In this document: positions 62,580 through 64,000 of the stretch, piece by piece
How the letters are laid out: each line of letters opens with the position of its first letter
Numbering within the stretch: position 1 is the stretch's first letter
Assembly (NCBI GenBank): GCA_021603905.1
Contig: BQIU01000007.1
Location: 33,036-97,035, forward strand
Reading direction: 5' to 3'
Length of the DNA: 64,000 nt
Source of the DNA: Nitrospirales bacterium
Lineage (GTDB): Bacteria; Nitrospirota; Nitrospiria; Nitrospirales; UBA8639
Program-made: the position numbers and the translations under genes
The notes under the pieces: generated by a model
Seen by the model: the letters and a program-made list of their open reading frames with translations, nothing else
The model's database searches: none
What the model was told of the DNA's origin: nothing

Positions 62580-63722
62580 GTGAAACCGTCACCACGAATT
62601 CTCATTGTGACAGGGGAGGCGTCAGGGGATTTGCATGGTGCAAATTTAGCGAAAGAGTTATATGACTTAGATCCACAGATTCACATCGATGGTGTTGGCG
62701 GTCAACGGATGTTGGCTGAAGGTGTTCACTTGCTTCCCGGTATTGAATCTGTTGATGCCATTGGCGTACCGGGGCTCAAACAGTTAGGTCGTGGAATCCG
62801 CACATTGCAGCGCTTAAAAAAAATGCTGAGAGAAAATATCTATGATGCTGTGGTGTTTATTGATAGTCCAGGCATGAACCTTCGTTTAGCGAAAGCTGCG
62901 GTGAAAGCCAAACAGCATGTCATTTATTATATTGCTCCACAAATTTGGGCCTGGGGGAAACGCCGTCTCAGCGTGATCCAGCGTGCGGTGAGTCGGATGT
63001 TAGTCATTTTCCCATTTGAAGAATCGTTATATCGTCAGGCTGGAGTTCCCTGCAATTTTGTCGGTCATCCATTATTGGATGTGGTGCAACCGTCCTACGA
63101 TAAATCCATGGTTCGAGAACAATTACACGTTCCAAAGGGTGCGCGGGTCTTAGGGTTGTTGCCAGGCAGTCGAGAGCATGAAGTGGAGCGTTGTCTTCCA
63201 ATGATGCTTGAAGCCGCCTGGGAGGTGAAGAAAGCTTTTTCCGATGTACACATTATGATTGCGAAATCAGCTTCCGTATCACATGCCGGTATTCATGATA
63301 GAGTCAAAGGCTATAAGAGTTTACAGGTTGCTGTTGTCGACAATCAGCCGAATGAAGTGATGGCGGCCGCTGATTTGTTATTTGTGGCCTCTGGAACGGC
63401 GACTCTTCAGGCTGCCATTATCGGAACTCCCATGATTATCCTCTACCGTGTGCCGTGGTTAACCTATGCCATTGCTCGCCAATTGGTCAAAATTCCTGAC
63501 ATTGGTTTAGTGAATATTGTGGCAGGTCGTCGGATTGTGCCTGAATTGATTCAACATGATATGACGGTTACACGACTGGTTCCCGAAGCACTTCGGCTTT
63601 TGCATAACCCACAACTCCTTGATGACATGCGGAAAACATTTCAGGAAGTACGAGATGCGTTAGGTGAACCCGGGGCTTCTCGTCGCGCAGCAGAATGTGT
63701 CTTGGCTGAGGTGCAATCGTGA
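62580..63722 (+). CDS. lpxB: Lipid-A-disaccharide synthase LpxB
   Basis: This 380-residue GT19 enzyme has ILIVTGEASGDLHGANL at the start, FIDSPGMNLRLAKAAV, YYIAPQIWAWG, and GLLPGSREHEV in the donor half, with VASGTATLQAAIIGTPMI. LpxB joins lipid X and UDP-diacylglucosamine to the lipid A disaccharide. GTG 62580 begins just before the conserved region. Its stop overlaps the next start (GTGA). Confidence 0.94.
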   Translation: MKPSPRILIVTGEASGDLHGANLAKELYDLDPQIHIDGVGGQRMLAEGVHLLPGIESVDAIGVPGLKQLGRGIRTLQRLKKMLRENIYDAVVFIDSPGMNLRLAKAAVKAKQHVIYYIAPQIWAWGKRRLSVIQRAVSRMLVIFPFEESLYRQAGVPCNFVGHPLLDVVQPSYDKSMVREQLHVPKGARVLGLLPGSREHEVERCLPMMLEAAWEVKKAFSDVHIMIAKSASVSHAGIHDRVKGYKSLQVAVVDNQPNEVMAAADLLFVASGTATLQAAIIGTPMIILYRVPWLTYAIARQLVKIPDIGLVNIVAGRRIVPELIQHDMTVTRLVPEALRLLHNPQLLDDMRKTFQEVRDALGEPGASRRAAECVLAEVQS

Positions 63723-64000
63723 AGACGTTCCTGCGTCTGCTGCGGTATGTGCAGGTCTATCGAGTTCGCTTAGTGCTGGCCCTGCTCTGCTCGGTTGGCG
63801 TCGCAGGCTTGCAGGCGGCTTATGCGTGGCTTGTGCAACCGCTGATGGATGGTATTTTTATCGAACAGGATGAATATTTATTTCGTGTGCTTCCGGCTAT
63901 TATTTTGGGAGTAGCGTGTGTGAAAGCCTGTTGTGCCTATGGTCAGGCCTATCTCATGAGTTATGTCGGGAATTGGATCGTGGCGGATGTGCGGCATCAG
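63719..64000 (+). CDS. msbA: Lipid A export ABC transporter MsbA, N-terminal part (runs off the edge)
   Basis: GTG 63719 overlaps the lpxB stop by 4 bases and the frame stays open to the window end (94 codons). The translated start has two membrane helices (LVLALLCSVGVAGLQAAYAWL and VLPAIILGVACVKACCAYG) with the WLVQPLMDGIF and YLMSYVGNWIVADVRHQ segments of MsbA-type exporters. The nucleotide-binding domain is outside the window. MsbA flips lipid A core across the inner membrane. Confidence 0.85.
   Translation, partial: MKTFLRLLRYVQVYRVRLVLALLCSVGVAGLQAAYAWLVQPLMDGIFIEQDEYLFRVLPAIILGVACVKACCAYGQAYLMSYVGNWIVADVRHQ

Noticed and set aside
1..64000. CRISPR arrays, insertion sequences, integrases or tRNA-flanked islands
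   Set aside because: No regular short repeats, transposase-like frames, terminal inverted repeats or tRNA genes were seen, although the island's gene content would suit horizontal transfer.

Overview
The window looks like chromosomal DNA of a Gram-negative, flagellated bacterium with lipid A. The gene order bamA-ompH-fabZ-lpxA-lpxI-Gfo/Idh-lpxB-msbA, the small flagellin with FlaG/FliD/FliS, and the long surface-sugar island recall the phylum Nitrospirota (Nitrospira-like). This assignment rests on protein style and gene order only and is tentative. No tRNA, rRNA, CRISPR array, transposase or integrase was seen.

Layout. (1) About 1-26,100, plus strand: a dense sugar-nucleotide island. It opens with the tail of a radical SAM protein, a split transketolase, a 2-hydroxyacid dehydrogenase, an epimerase and a GmhA-like isomerase. 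After a regulatory gap come more epimerases, a domain-swapped HldE-like kinase/nucleotidyltransferase, a pyruvate-dehydrogenase-E1-like pair without E2/E3, an acetolactate-synthase-like enzyme, PanB, a sugar C-methyltransferase, an SDR, methyltransferases, B12/SPASM radical SAM enzymes, an alcohol dehydrogenase and a GT-like/TPR protein. (2) 26,180-35,059: one gene for a protein of about 2,960 residues that strings together several glycosyltransferase, methyltransferase and TPR modules. (3) 35,082-42,501: a convergent methyltransferase-TPR gene, then two GT9 and two CgeB-type glycosyltransferases with a truncated CgeB copy between the latter. (4) 42,517-46,879: an unknown gene, flagellin, FlaG, FliD, FliS and a FliT-like protein. 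(5) 47,461-50,199: a small histidine-kinase-DHp-like protein, a PilZ protein and a CsgG/FlgO-like lipoprotein. (6) 50,294-55,820, minus strand: an HD phosphohydrolase, DUF2062, ThiL and Lon. (7) 56,265-64,000: outer-membrane and lipid A biogenesis.

How it may work together (inference). The first genes could make heptose precursors. Three kinds of thiamine-diphosphate enzyme plus C-methylation and hydroxymethylation chemistry suggest branched-chain or higher-carbon sugars. The giant protein and the GT9/CgeB block would assemble and decorate a glycan, possibly on flagellin, which lies immediately downstream.

Regulation read from sequence. A clear sigma-28 promoter precedes flagellin. Sigma-54-type -24/-12 elements precede the 24,464 radical SAM gene, the 35,082-36,083 methyltransferase gene (minus strand) and the 47,461 operon, and a weaker one precedes 4,813. 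Two of these sites (4,813 and 47,461) carry a GTCAA-N4-TTGAC palindrome, like the FleQ box, at almost the same distance of about 100 bases upstream. This suggests that flagellar/c-di-GMP-type control links the sugar island with motility.
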